From Lewinellaceae bacterium (lineage in GTDB: Bacteria; Bacteroidota; Bacteroidia; Chitinophagales; Saprospiraceae), in assembly GCA_020636325.1 (NCBI GenBank), contig JACJYC010000017.1:106129-170128 (forward strand): a stretch of DNA of 64,000 bases, written 5' to 3'. Both the position numbers and the translations under genes were made by a program. Within the stretch, counting starts at the first letter, position 1. Every line of letters starts with the position of its first letter. Below the pieces are notes generated by a model. The model was given only the letters and a program-made list of their open reading frames with translations. It did no database searches and was not told the origin of the DNA. This document shows positions 8,294 through 17,272 of the stretch, piece by piece.

Positions 8294-8359
8294 AAACGCA
8301 TCTTCCGCACCCAAAAATAGAAAAGTCGGGAATTAACTGAAAAAGAGTAAACTTGTGAA

Positions 8360-9355
8360 ATGGACACACAAGCCTACTCAAGTAAAACGTTGGATCATTT
8401 AGGCCTGGTAGCGGGTATGTGCCGGGAAATCGGGATCAGTGAAATAATCGACACCTATTGTGGGTCGGATAGCACCGAACAGATTGTCAGTACCGGCAAA
8501 GCGCTGGAGGCGATGATCCTCAACGGGTTGGGTTTTGTCAACAAGCGGCTGTACCTGATCCCACATTTTTTTCAGGACAAACCGCTGGAATTACTCCTGG
8601 GAGCGGGTTATGAAGCCGAACATTTCAATGACGATCGATTGGGTCGTGCATTGGATGAACTCTATGAAACCGGAGTAACGACGCTGTTCACCCATTTAAG
8701 TCGCCGGACTTTTCAGGTACTGGGGTATCAGCCGCAGAAAGGGCATTTGGATACGACTACGATGAGTGTTCATGGCCGGTATAACAGCCAGGAGGCAGAG
8801 ACGACTGAACTTCATATCACCCAGGGGTACAGCAAAGACAATCGCCCCGATCTGCCCCAGGTGACCTTGCAATTGATCTGCGAGCATTTGAGCGGGATCC
8901 CGATGCACATGGAAACGCTGAACGGCAACAGCAGTGATAGCGAATCTTTTCGACGGACAGTACAAGATTTTGGTAATCAACTGTATAGCGAAAATGGGTT
9001 GCGAACCATTGTGGCAGATAGCAAGCTGTACAGTAAAGACACCCTGCAAGTGCTCCAGGCCAGCCGCCTGAACTGGATTAGCCGGGTACCAGGGACATTG
9101 GATGCGGTAAAAGAGTTGCTGGATAAGGTAAAACCTGGGGATTTGAAGGAACTAACAGTGGAAGGTTACAGCAGTGCCTGTTACACCATCAAGTACGGAG
9201 GAGTCGATCAACATTGGGTCGTATATCGGTCGCTCAGTGCTGAAGAACGGGAAACGCAAACCTTGAAAAGACAACTGGACAAAGAAGCCGAACAAGCCCG
9301 AAAGAGCCTGGCCAAATTACAGCGCCAATCTTTTCATTGCAAGGAAGATGATTGA
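8360..9355 (+). pseudogene. IS1634-like transposase, N-terminal two-thirds (frameshifted)
   Basis: The first 331 residues contain the DUF4277-like start of this group (LDHLGLVAGMCREIGISEII) and the RNase H-like DDE core. Catalytic Asp residues are in GHLDTTTMSVHG and RTIVADSKLYS. The reading then runs AKLQRQSFHCKEDD to a premature TGA at 9353-9355. Family members continue with a helical insert and the third catalytic residue; here that part is in another frame from 9348. The frame break lies between about 9325 and 9350, with no evident slippery heptamer, so a point deletion or insertion is likelier than programmed recoding. Confidence 0.8.
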
Positions 9356-9851
9356 ATACAAAATCGAAGCCCAACTTGAGCTGGATCAGGCCGAATGGGA
9401 CAAACAGATTTTTCAACGCAGTCTGTTTATCCTGGGAACCAATCAGGTCATTGATTACTGGGAAGACCAGGAGGAATTACTGCAAGCCTATAAAGAACAG
9501 CACAGTGTAGAAAGAGGCTTCCGGTTTATAAAAGATCCGAATATTGTAGCCTCTTCCTTTTTCGTAAAGAAACCGGAAAGAGTAGCTGCTTTATTATTTG
9601 TCATGACCACCTGTTTGCTGGTTTACTCGGCATTGGAATATCGTATCCGCCAATCCCTGAAAAAAGAGAATAAAACCGTACCCGATCAGAAAGGAAAACC
9701 GACACAAAGTCCGACAGCCCGTTGGGTCTTCCAGATTTTTGTGGGTATCCACGTACTGAAACTACCGGATGGAAAGCAGATTGTGCTGAATCTCAAGGAA
9801 GAACATCGAAATATCCTGCAGCTGCTTTCCTATTGGAATTTTTATTCCTGA
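9348..9851 (+). pseudogene. IS1634-like transposase, C-terminal part (second frame)
   Basis: The 167-residue frame from 9348 holds the remainder of the transposase. KEQHSVERGFRFIKDPN carries the catalytic Glu of the YREK-like motif, then FVKKPERVAALLFVMTTCLL and the C-terminal LSYWNFYS end typical of the group. It overlaps the first part by 8 bases. Without frameshifting it lacks the two catalytic aspartates and cannot act alone. The element may still be moved by an intact copy elsewhere, which would also explain the 196-bp relative. Confidence 0.8.
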
Positions 9852-9954
9852 TTTTTTGAATTTGGGGTGCGGAAGATGCGTTTCAACAAAACAGGATCAA
9901 TCAGGTTTACATCGCCATGAGGGGGGAAGAGACAATAGACAGCCTTGTGCTCCG

Positions 9955-11115
9955 CTACAAGAATTTAAGCCACCGATTCTCCGGATGCGCCGCCTTATAT
10001 CCCGCATACCACCTGCAGATGAAATATAAGATCGCCACATCCACCGCATAGACCAGGTAGAGCAACCCCAGATTCCACCGGAATGCTTCCGGAATGGAAG
10101 TATAGGGTGCATAGGTGAACCAGTCGTGGTGCATGCCGCCGTCTTTGATCAGCTGTACCGCTAGGGCGCTGATATGGATCAAAGGGATATGCAGCAGATA
10201 GTAGAAAAAAGGCACCCGGCCGATGGTTTTCAATGCGGTTGCCAACCAGCCTTTCATCCGGTCAGCATAGGGGATGAGCGCGATCAACGGACCCAGGGTC
10301 ATCAGCAGGAACAACTGGGAAGCGGGGTATTTGTTCTGGTTCAGCAGCCTGAACAGGAAGGGCGGCGCTTCCGGTGGAGCAGGGTTCGTCAGGGTGCGTA
10401 TGGTTCCGGCGACGAGGAACAGCACAATCGCCCCGAGACCGATGCGCAGGCAGATCCTTCGCCGTCTTTCCGCATCCAGTTGCAGCACCAAGCCGAAGCC
10501 GTAACCCGCAGCCATTACCCCGATCCAGGGTACCAGTACGTACAACACCGAAACGCTGCCGAACGTCTCCAACCCCGCCGGATAAACAAATTCCCAGATC
10601 TTCCCGAATGCCGCACGGCCGGATTCAGGGACCATGAGCGGCACGTAGCTGAAGAGCTGCTGCAAAAAAATGATCCCCAGCCCGATCCAGCCGACGATTT
10701 GGGGTTTCAGCCGCACAAAGGCTGCCAGCAAGACCATACACCAGCCCAGCATCCAGATCACGCCGGCCAGGAAGAACTCCGAGAAATTGACATGGAAAGC
10801 CCATAAAAACCGGATGACCGTAATCTCAAGCACGACCAGGAAAATACCCCGGGTAACCAGAAATCGGGCCAGTTTTGCCGTATCGCCGATCTTTGCGCCG
10901 TATAAAAATGCGCTTGTGCCGGCCAGGAAGGCAAAGCCCGGAGCACAGAAATGGGTGATCCACCGGGTAAAGAATATGCCGGGGTCGGGCCCACCGGCCG
11001 GGATGCCCGAATATACGCGCACATGGTCGATGGCCATCAAGACCATGATGAGGCCGCGGAGAACGTCAACAGACTGGATGCGGCCCGTATTAGTGGGTAT
11101 GGCGGTTGATTTCAT
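9955..11115 (-). CDS. DUF1624-type multi-pass membrane protein (heparan-alpha-glucosaminide acetyltransferase-like)
   Basis: Starting at the ATG at 11115 the protein has 386 residues. It begins GRIQSVDVLRGLIMVLMAID then HVRVYSG, the hallmark of DUF1624 and related acyltransferase-3-like membrane proteins (R-S-x-D-x-x-R-G-l-x-x-x-x-M-x-x-D-H). About ten hydrophobic segments follow, ending near VDVAILYFICRWYAGYK. Human relatives move acetyl groups across the lysosomal membrane; bacterial substrates are mostly unknown. The longer frame to 11253 would overlap the divergent SRPBCC gene, so the internal ATG is preferred. The gene ends 72 bp from the insertion sequence. Confidence 0.8.
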   Translation of the reverse strand: MKSTAIPTNTGRIQSVDVLRGLIMVLMAIDHVRVYSGIPAGGPDPGIFFTRWITHFCAPGFAFLAGTSAFLYGAKIGDTAKLARFLVTRGIFLVVLEITVIRFLWAFHVNFSEFFLAGVIWMLGWCMVLLAAFVRLKPQIVGWIGLGIIFLQQLFSYVPLMVPESGRAAFGKIWEFVYPAGLETFGSVSVLYVLVPWIGVMAAGYGFGLVLQLDAERRRRICLRIGLGAIVLFLVAGTIRTLTNPAPPEAPPFLFRLLNQNKYPASQLFLLMTLGPLIALIPYADRMKGWLATALKTIGRVPFFYYLLHIPLIHISALAVQLIKDGGMHHDWFTYAPYTSIPEAFRWNLGLLYLVYAVDVAILYFICRWYAGYKAAHPENRWLKFL

Positions 11116-11188
11116 AAATCCTTCACGATTAGTCGGATAATTCCTTAAAATTAGGTAAAATTCCTGTTTGTTTTCAAAATTATCCGCC

Positions 11189-11635
11189 ATGAAAAAAGTA
11201 GAAGTCCGCACCCACATTCGCGCTACTCCGGAGAAGGTCATCCGCGCCTTCACCGACCCCCGAATGCTGGCCGCCTGGTGGGGTGTCGAACGCGCCCTGG
11301 TTGAAGAACGCCCGGGAGGCGCCTACACCCTGGCCTGGAGCATTTCGGACAAAGGGTTCGGATACGTGACAACCGGGATCGTGGCGGAATACGACCCCGG
11401 CCGGATGATCCGCATTGATCGACTCGTCTACCTCAACCCCGAAAGATCCTTTCTCGGGCCGATGAGCCTGACCGTGGAAGCCGCATCAGCCGGTGACCTC
11501 ACTGAAGTATACCTCTGCCAGGACGGCTACCGATCAGGCGGCGATTGGGACTGGTACTATGAAGCCGTCCGAACCGCCTGGCCGGCAGTGGTTCAAACGC
11601 TAAAAAGTTATTTGGAATCCGGTCAGATCCCATGA
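11189..11635 (+). CDS. SRPBCC (AHSA1/START-like) domain protein
   Basis: The start MKKVEVRTHIRATPEKVIRA and the following FTDPRMLAAWWGVERA are the classic opening of AHSA1-type SRPBCC proteins: a beta strand, two helices that contain the WW pair, then a curved beta sheet (RPGGAYTLAWSISDKGFG) and a long C-terminal helix. The 148-residue length is normal. Such proteins bind hydrophobic ligands in a deep cavity; the ligand here is not predictable. It is transcribed away from the DUF1624-type gene, with 73 bp between the start codons, and converges on the symporter gene. Confidence 0.8.
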   Translation: MKKVEVRTHIRATPEKVIRAFTDPRMLAAWWGVERALVEERPGGAYTLAWSISDKGFGYVTTGIVAEYDPGRMIRIDRLVYLNPERSFLGPMSLTVEAASAGDLTEVYLCQDGYRSGGDWDWYYEAVRTAWPAVVQTLKSYLESGQIP

Positions 11636-11643
11636 CCAACCAC

Positions 11644-11684
11644 AATCAATTCCTCAGTTCCTCAATTCCTCGATTCCTCCAACC
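11644..11684 (-). repeat. Short-unit GAGGAATT repeat forming the 3' end of the symporter gene
   Basis: On the minus strand the sequence is a run of eight-to-nine-base units: GAGGAATC, GAGGAATT, GAGGAACT, GAGGAATTGA. It encodes the last residues RNRGIEELRN of the symporter and supplies its TGA stop. It is one of several intergenic phrase repeats in the window that begin at or within a stop codon. Confidence 0.7.
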
Positions 11685-13142
11685 CCACCCCACCCCAAAG
11701 ATCACCGCCGTACCCAGCACGATCGTCAGGTAGCTGTGGAACGGACTGGCCGCCCATTGCCAATTTCCATCGGCAAAAATCAGCGGCGACAGGCTCAGCC
11801 AGCAGATCAGCACAATACCGGCCGCTACACCCGCTACAGCGCCGCGTCGCCCGACCTTCCGGGCAAAAGCAGCCAGCAGGAACAACCCCAGCATGCCGCC
11901 GCTGAAGATGGAAGCCAGCGTCCACCACGCGTCCAGCGCGCTTTTCACATTGATCATGGCCAGCCCCACCAACATGCCCGCAACCCCGACGCCGGCGGAT
12001 GCACCGTACAGGATCCGCATGGCTTGCTGTTCGGATAAGGGTGTTTTCCGGAATCGCTGGAAATAATCGGTCAGCAATACCGTGGCCGAACTGTTGACGC
12101 TGGTAGACACCGTACTCATCCCCGCCGCAAAAATGGAAGCGATCATCAACCCGGTCAGTCCCTGCGGCAGCCGATGGACGATGAAATATGGGAATACCAG
12201 ATCGCTTTGGTCGCCTGTGGCCATAGCGGCCGGCAGTTCATCAGAATGGACGGTGTAAAAGGCGAAGAGCGCTGTGCCGATGAGCAAAAACAGCAGCGAA
12301 ACAGGTACATAAAGCATACCGCCCCAGAATGCCGACCGTTTGGCGGCCTGGTCCGAACCGGCTGTCTTGTACCGCTGCACGTAGTTCTGGTCGATCCCGT
12401 AATTCTGCAGATTGATGAAAAGGCCGTATGCCAAAACCACCCAGAAAGTTGGTTCGGACAGGCTCGCGCCGAAACTGCCCAGGCTGAATTTGTCGTATTC
12501 GGCGGCAATTTCGAATGTTTGCGCGGGGCCTTCGGGCATGGAAAACAATAAATAGCCCAGGCAGATCAAGGCGCCCGAGATCAGCACGATCCCCTGGACG
12601 GCGTCCGTCCAGATAACGGCCTGGATGCCGCCCAGAACGGAATAGATCGTGACCGCCAGCGCCGTCACCGCGATCACTGCGCCGATCGGCCATCCCAGCA
12701 GCGCATGGACGGGCAGCGCCAGCAAATAAAGGATCGTACCCACCCGCATCACCTGAGTGAGCAGGTAACAGGCGGACGCGTATACCCGGGCCCAGGGCCC
12801 GAACCGGGTCTCCAGGTAAGCATAGGCCGAAGGGCTGTTGAGCCGCCGGTAAAGCGGCACAAAAACGCGAACGGCAACTATGGCTGCCAGCGGAATGGAC
12901 AGGCTGAACACAAATGCATTCCAGTTGGATTGGTAGGCCTTGCCCGGCAGCGCCAGAAAACTGATGCTGCTCACATAGGTGGCAAATATGGACATGCCGA
13001 CCACCCATGCCGGGAATCGGCCGCCCCCCAGCGTAAAGGTGTCCGGGGAGGCGCTCTTCCGGTAAAACGAGCTGCCGAACAGCAGAATGCCGGCCATGTA
13101 GATGCCGAATACGACCAGGTCCGTCAGGGGCAGGGTATGCAT
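11646..13142 (-). CDS. Sodium:solute symporter (SSS family)
   Basis: The 498-residue protein shows the SSS fold with about 13 membrane helices. The first helix, DLVVFGIYMAGILLFGSSFY, is followed by a loop with SASPDTFTLGGGRFPAWVVG and the next helix IFATYVSSISFLALPGKAY. This is the Na-binding region typical of SSS, related to sialic-acid and sugar carriers. IASIFAAGMSTVSTSVNSSA is the conserved helix 8 signature with the second sodium site. The substrate cannot be assigned; sugars, sialic acid or amino acids are all possible, and no catabolic gene is adjacent. Its C-terminal ten residues and stop are made of a short tandem repeat. A -7 promoter box for it lies at 13195-13202. Confidence 0.88.
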   Translation of the reverse strand: MHTLPLTDLVVFGIYMAGILLFGSSFYRKSASPDTFTLGGGRFPAWVVGMSIFATYVSSISFLALPGKAYQSNWNAFVFSLSIPLAAIVAVRVFVPLYRRLNSPSAYAYLETRFGPWARVYASACYLLTQVMRVGTILYLLALPVHALLGWPIGAVIAVTALAVTIYSVLGGIQAVIWTDAVQGIVLISGALICLGYLLFSMPEGPAQTFEIAAEYDKFSLGSFGASLSEPTFWVVLAYGLFINLQNYGIDQNYVQRYKTAGSDQAAKRSAFWGGMLYVPVSLLFLLIGTALFAFYTVHSDELPAAMATGDQSDLVFPYFIVHRLPQGLTGLMIASIFAAGMSTVSTSVNSSATVLLTDYFQRFRKTPLSEQQAMRILYGASAGVGVAGMLVGLAMINVKSALDAWWTLASIFSGGMLGLFLLAAFARKVGRRGAVAGVAAGIVLICWLSLSPLIFADGNWQWAASPFHSYLTIVLGTAVIFGVGWGWRNRGIEELRN

Positions 13143-13471
13143 AGGTTAGTGATTTTGGCAGTCGGCTCTTTGAGGACCCGGAACGGGATACCGCCAAAGA
13201 TATCGTTTTTCAGCGTTTATCCGGCTTCCTGGATTTATTCCAGCGTTTCCGAACAAATCGCGCTTGTTCGTGTTACAACCTTAAACGGCCGCAGGCGATT
13301 ATGCCACTTTCCAGCGACCGTTCCATCCTCTTTTGCCGCTTTGGGTTGTCTGCATGAAAGCTTTTGAAATCAAGGGCCAAACCCTTAAATTTATTATCTT
13401 TGGGCCAGTATGCCGGCAAGAACCCTATCGCCGTGCAGTTTGGCTACTCATAATCTTAAAAATCGTAATTT
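13143..13471. promoter_or_regulatory. Divergent promoter region, symporter and OmpA-like gene
   Basis: There is no gene in these 329 bases. On the minus strand TATCTTTG at 13195-13202 fits the Bacteroidota -7 box for the symporter, and on the plus strand TATCTTTG at 13395-13402 fits that of the OmpA-like gene, 70 bases before its ATG. A TTG at the right spacing is not clear for either, so only the -7 boxes are claimed. Confidence 0.45.
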
Positions 13472-14395
13472 ATGAACACAACTGCAAGATTCATTTTCAT
13501 CCTATGCCTCGGCCTTACCATGGCCTCCTGTGTCAGCAAAAAGCAGTATGAAGCCCTTAAACTGGAATTGGACACCGCCAATAAAGACCTGGGCAAATGC
13601 GGCGAAAGCCTCCATGACTACATGAACCAACTCCGCACCTGCAACTCCGAAATTGACCGGCTCAAAGGGGAACTCCGCAATGCCCAAAATGCCGAAAAAC
13701 TTCGCATGGAACAGATCGCGGACCTCAGGTCGCAACTCGATGACGTCAAATCTCAACGGGACAAACAACTCAGCCAGGTCGGCGACCTGACCGTTTTGTC
13801 GCAAAGCGCCAGCGACAACATCAAGGAAACCTTGTCGCAACTGGAGAAAAAGGATAAATACATCCACCTCCTGCAAGCGGCCAAGTCGAAAGCCGATTCC
13901 ATCAACCTCGCGCTTGCCGTCAACCTGAAAAGTGTCCTCAAACAGGGCATAGAAGATGAGGATGTGGAAGTCAAAGTGGACAAGACCGTGGTGTTTGTCA
14001 ACCTCTCCGACAAGATGCTGTTCCAAAGCGGCAGCTCTACGATCACCTCCAGAGCCAATGAAGTGCTGGGCAAGATCGCCGATATCGTCAAATCCAGGCC
14101 CGACCTGGAAGTGATGGTGGAAGGCTATACGGACAATGTGCCCATCAAGAACGCCTGCATCGACGACAACTGGGACCTGAGCGTCAAACGGGCAACCTCC
14201 GTGGTCCGGGTCCTGCAGAAAACCCACAATATCGATCCCAACCGCCTGATCGCTGCCGGTCGCGGGGAATACAATACCCTGGCCAGCAACGCAACGGCCG
14301 AAGGCCGCGCTACCAACCGGCGTACCCGGATCATCATCCTGCCGAAACTGGATCAGTTCTACGACCTGTTGAACCCGAACAATGTGCCGAAATAG
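13472..14395 (+). CDS. OmpA-family peptidoglycan-binding lipoprotein with coiled coil
   Basis: The 307-residue protein starts with a lipoprotein signal (FILCLGLTMASCVSKK, lipobox MASC). A long coiled coil follows, residues about 25-135, rich in Glu, Leu and Arg. The C-terminal OmpA/MotB domain at about 165-295 has MLFQSGSSTITSRANEVL and VEGYTDNVPIKNACIDDNWD, and then RATSVVRVL. The TDN and RR motifs that grip peptidoglycan are present (ATNRRTRIIIL). It probably anchors the outer membrane to the cell wall. A 12-bp-stem terminator follows 130 bases later. It looks monocistronic. Confidence 0.88.
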   Translation: MNTTARFIFILCLGLTMASCVSKKQYEALKLELDTANKDLGKCGESLHDYMNQLRTCNSEIDRLKGELRNAQNAEKLRMEQIADLRSQLDDVKSQRDKQLSQVGDLTVLSQSASDNIKETLSQLEKKDKYIHLLQAAKSKADSINLALAVNLKSVLKQGIEDEDVEVKVDKTVVFVNLSDKMLFQSGSSTITSRANEVLGKIADIVKSRPDLEVMVEGYTDNVPIKNACIDDNWDLSVKRATSVVRVLQKTHNIDPNRLIAAGRGEYNTLASNATAEGRATNRRTRIIILPKLDQFYDLLNPNNVPK

Positions 14396-14524
14396 GACGG
14401 TTGACGGTGGACGGTGCCCGACTTCGCACGAGGCTACTTCGGACGGAGACGGACACAGGTTAGCTGTTAAATCCGCCAATTCACCAACCGCCGGTTGTCT
14501 GTTGTACGTCTATAAATAAAATGA

Positions 14525-14560
14525 AGGGAGGAACCCAAAAAATGATCCGGTTCCTCCCTT
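14525..14560 (+). terminator. Hairpin terminator after the OmpA-like gene
   Basis: AAGGGAGGAACC (14525-14536) pairs perfectly with GGTTCCTCCCTT (14549-14560), followed by TTC. The T tract is short, so termination strength is uncertain. It separates the OmpA-like gene from the lipoprotein gene at 14621. Confidence 0.65.
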
Positions 14561-14620
14561 TCAATTGGAGGTGCAAATTATCTGAATCGCCGGCGCGGAA
14601 ACCGGCACAATCTCGTTCAC

Positions 14621-15337
14621 ATGAAAAACCTGGTTCCTTTTCTCCTGTTGATCGTCGTATCGGGTTGTAAAAAAGAACAGCTTGCCGGTCCGGGCGATCC
14701 GTTCTTGATCCGGGAAATCACGGTGAACGGAAAAACCGACCAGGCATTTGAGTACAATGCCGAAAATTTGCTGATCAAGGAAAACGTATTCTCCCTCTGT
14801 GAAAACAACCCTTCCGACGAACTCAGCTATACCTATGTCAACGGCCGGGTCGACAAAATGAATTCCGTGATCAGGAGCCTGTATTCCAGTACGGAGTCGA
14901 TTTGCAATCCCGCCACAGGCATACACCATGAACTTTCCTTTGAATACGACGATCAGCAACGGATCAGCCGGGTCATTCAATCGGGATCCGTTACGGAATT
15001 TGCCTATAACGCAGCCGGTTTCATCGAAAAGCAAACGATCGGATACAACGGTTCAGCCTATGTGTTTACCTATGAATACGACGGCAACGGCAACATCATC
15101 CGCGAAACCGATTCCGAAGGAAAAACGACCTTTTATGAATACGACAACGGAAAAAATCCGTTTTACCTCATAGGACAACGCCCCGCTTTTGTCTCTCCCT
15201 TCAACAAAAGCCCCAACAATGTGATCAAAGCAACCGGCAACCAACAATTCGAACGCCAACTGACCTACAACGCCGACGGCCTCCCCGCCCAGGTAACCGA
15301 AACCAACGGCCTGATCTACGTCTATCACTACCAATAA
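14621..15337 (+). CDS. Lipoprotein with RHS/YD-like repeats
   Basis: The 238-residue product begins MKNLVPFLLLIVVSGCKKEQ, a short lipoprotein signal with lipobox VSGC. The mature chain contains several YD/RHS-like strands (FEYNAENLLIKENVF, FAYNAAGFIEKQTIGY, YEYDGNGNIIRETDSEGKTT, LTYNADGLPAQVTETNG) spaced about 20-40 residues apart. Full RHS proteins have dozens of such repeats and carry toxins; this one is short and has no toxin tip, so a free-standing surface lipoprotein is likelier. It converges on the serine hydrolase gene across a GGTGAGAG repeat. Confidence 0.7.
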   Translation: MKNLVPFLLLIVVSGCKKEQLAGPGDPFLIREITVNGKTDQAFEYNAENLLIKENVFSLCENNPSDELSYTYVNGRVDKMNSVIRSLYSSTESICNPATGIHHELSFEYDDQQRISRVIQSGSVTEFAYNAAGFIEKQTIGYNGSAYVFTYEYDGNGNIIRETDSEGKTTFYEYDNGKNPFYLIGQRPAFVSPFNKSPNNVIKATGNQQFERQLTYNADGLPAQVTETNGLIYVYHYQ

Positions 15338-15345
15338 ACGCCATC

Positions 15346-15419
15346 CTCTCACCCTCTCTCACCTCTCTCACCCTCTCACCCTCTCACCTCTCTCACCCTC
15401 TCACCTCTCTCACCTCTCA
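15346..15419 (-). repeat. (GGTGAGAG)n repeat at the 3' end of the serine hydrolase gene
   Basis: Seven or more units of GGTGAGAG or GGTGAGAGAG, read on the minus strand, begin at the stop codon of the hydrolase: after AGC CGG the TGA is the first TGA of the repeat. The same phrase family recurs at 23697, 55561 and 58232. Confidence 0.85.
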
Positions 15420-16541
15420 CCGGCTCAACACATCCAGCATCTCCCCCAGCATATTCCCTACCTGCTCATGGATCGGCCCCGCGATCGAAGTGCCCAGGTT
15501 GATGGCGAAGAAGAAATAGCGGTTGCGATCGGGGAAATAACCGAGGTAACAACCCGCACCGATACCGCCGCCGGTGTGGCCGTATTCCACTAATCCGTTG
15601 TGGTAATCGCGATGCAGCCCCAGGCCGTAGCCGTAACTGTTTTCCGTGCCGGGGTTCCGCTCCACAATGGCCAGCATCTGGTCCATGGTGCTTTGGCGCA
15701 GCAATTTGCCTTCAAACAGCCCTTTCAGGAAAAGGGCATAATCCATCGGCGTGGCCACCATCCCGTCGTCGCCGATCATGGAAGCGACATTGATCTTCTG
15801 CATTTCGGTGCAGTTTTCGAGTACGCCGTTGCTGTATCGGTCCCAATAGGAATTGACGGCGCCGGGGCGGTCGAGGTAGTCGGCGTCATCCCGGTAAAAA
15901 CTGCGGGTCAATCCCAGCGGGACAAAGATCTTCTCCCGGATATAACGGGCGTGATCCCCCGTGAGCTGGTCGCCGATCAGGGCCAACAGCTCGTAATTCA
16001 TGTTGGTATACCGGTATTTGCTGCCGGCTTCAAACTGGATGGGGGCGCCGGCTATATAGTTGAGATAGTCCGTGGTCGTAAACACGTGTTCAGGGTGCTG
16101 CACCAGATAGGCAATATACCTTGGGACCATATTGTACTCGGCCGCCCCCGAAGTGTGGTTGAGCAGCATGCGCACCGTCATCTTTCCGGCGCCGGTGACC
16201 TTGTCGCTGACCTCCTTCGGCAAATAGGCCGTTATTTTTTCATCCAGGTCCACCTTCCCTTCTTCATACAACATCAATATGGCCACCGCCATATAACTTT
16301 TGGACACACTCTGCGAATATTGCAGATTGGCGGGTGTCATCGGCGTCAGGTCCTCGATCCGGGCAAATCCGGATGCGCCTTCCCAGGGACCGTCGGGGTC
16401 AACAACGGCTGCCGCTACCCCGGGAATGCCCATGGCGGCGTATTTGTCCATGATCTCCTGGAGGAGGGGCCCCCTGGATTGACCGGCGGCGATATAATGA
16501 CCGGCAATAAGTACGAGAATATATAAGGTTGATTTTTTCAT
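15417..16541 (-). CDS. Serine hydrolase of the beta-lactamase class C / penicillin-binding-like family
   Basis: The 374-residue protein has a Sec signal (MKKSTLYILVLIAGHYIAAG) and the three motifs of the family in order. YSQSVSKSYMAVAIL holds the S-x-x-K, YRYTNMNYELLALIG the Y-x-N, and YGHTGGGIGAGCYLG the H-T-G that replaces K-T-G. This HTG form is usual in esterases, D-aminopeptidase-like enzymes and other relatives rather than in true beta-lactamases, so resistance should not be assumed. It probably acts in the periplasm on peptide or ester bonds. It is followed on the same strand by nothing, since the next gene converges, and its stop codon is part of a GGTGAGAG repeat. Confidence 0.85.
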   Translation of the reverse strand: MKKSTLYILVLIAGHYIAAGQSRGPLLQEIMDKYAAMGIPGVAAAVVDPDGPWEGASGFARIEDLTPMTPANLQYSQSVSKSYMAVAILMLYEEGKVDLDEKITAYLPKEVSDKVTGAGKMTVRMLLNHTSGAAEYNMVPRYIAYLVQHPEHVFTTTDYLNYIAGAPIQFEAGSKYRYTNMNYELLALIGDQLTGDHARYIREKIFVPLGLTRSFYRDDADYLDRPGAVNSYWDRYSNGVLENCTEMQKINVASMIGDDGMVATPMDYALFLKGLFEGKLLRQSTMDQMLAIVERNPGTENSYGYGLGLHRDYHNGLVEYGHTGGGIGAGCYLGYFPDRNRYFFFAINLGTSIAGPIHEQVGNMLGEMLDVLSR

Positions 16542-16552
16542 GGTATTAAGGT

Positions 16553-17152
16553 TTAATTGAAGTGAATCCGGCTTCCGGCCTGGAACAGGGAATAAAAATT
16601 GAGCGGCAGAACATCGTTGTAGAAAAGGGCCGGGACAAGCTGATAACTGACAAACGGAGCGGCATAAGTGTCGGTCTTGCGCGGATCGTACCCGGCGGAA
16701 ATGCCCAGTGGAACGATCAGCTGCGATTTGCCGTCGCGGACGGTCTGCCAGGCGCCTTCCCGGAAAGCGTAGGCGGGCCCCGGATGGAATACCCGCTGCC
16801 AGCCGATCCCCAGCTTCAGTTCCGGATAAAAATCATCGGTCAATTCGGGGCGGAAAGCCGATTGGGTGAAGACAAAAATGCCGTTTCCAATCTCCCGGTT
16901 CAGGTAAAAGCCGACCTGAAATTGCTGGACCCAATTGGCTTTGTTGTCCAATTTGAATTCCGTTCCCACAAAAAATCCGACGTGGGTGAAATTGCTTTTC
17001 AGATCTCGCAGCGGCAGGGCGAAATTCTGGAATTGAATGCCCACCGTCAGCGGGAAATTGCGGTAACGCCCCATCGGGCCGCCCGAATCCTGGGCCTGCA
17101 TCAGGAACGGAAACACCAGCAACGGCAGCAAGAATAACAGTCTAGGTCTCAT
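16553..17152 (-). CDS. Secreted protein, probable small outer-membrane barrel
   Basis: From the ATG at 17152 the 199-residue product begins MRPRLLFLLPLLVFPFLMQA, a strong signal peptide ending AQ. The mature part alternates polar and hydrophobic residues with many aromatic positions (FPLTVGIQFQNFALPLRDL, FTHVGFFVGTEFKLD, FQVGFYLNREIGNGIF) and ends SLFQAGSRIHFN, as eight-to-ten-strand barrels do. No domain is recognised. It lies 12 bp upstream of the serine hydrolase on the same strand, so the two are probably one operon. A longer frame to 17206 adds no signal-like sequence. Confidence 0.7.
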   Translation of the reverse strand: MRPRLLFLLPLLVFPFLMQAQDSGGPMGRYRNFPLTVGIQFQNFALPLRDLKSNFTHVGFFVGTEFKLDNKANWVQQFQVGFYLNREIGNGIFVFTQSAFRPELTDDFYPELKLGIGWQRVFHPGPAYAFREGAWQTVRDGKSQLIVPLGISAGYDPRKTDTYAAPFVSYQLVPALFYNDVLPLNFYSLFQAGSRIHFN

Positions 17153-17272
17153 GGTTTGAAAATCTTGTTTCCGGCAAAATTGGGCTACGCGAAGGGCCGA
17201 AAGCAAGGAAAAACCGGCTGTTTTTGGTGAAGTGTAGCAAAATCACCCGTGAAATGAATCCGTTAAGGGCGG

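Larger units (their letters stand above)
8294..9883 (+). mobile_element. IS4-superfamily (IS1634-like) insertion sequence, about 1.59 kb
   Basis: AAACGCATCTTCCGCACCC at 8294-8312 is the exact inverted repeat of GGGTGCGGAAGATGCGTTT at 9865-9883. Between them lies a transposase split into two frames. Fourteen bases of the ends are shared with the 196-bp element at 3838. The outer AAACG/CGTTT may belong to the target rather than to the element, because the small element lacks it. No direct target duplication longer than 2 bp is visible. Confidence 0.85.

Noticed and set aside
15417..16541. Antibiotic-resistance beta-lactamase
   Set aside because: The third motif is HTG rather than KTG, and the context is an envelope gene; general serine hydrolase is the safer call.
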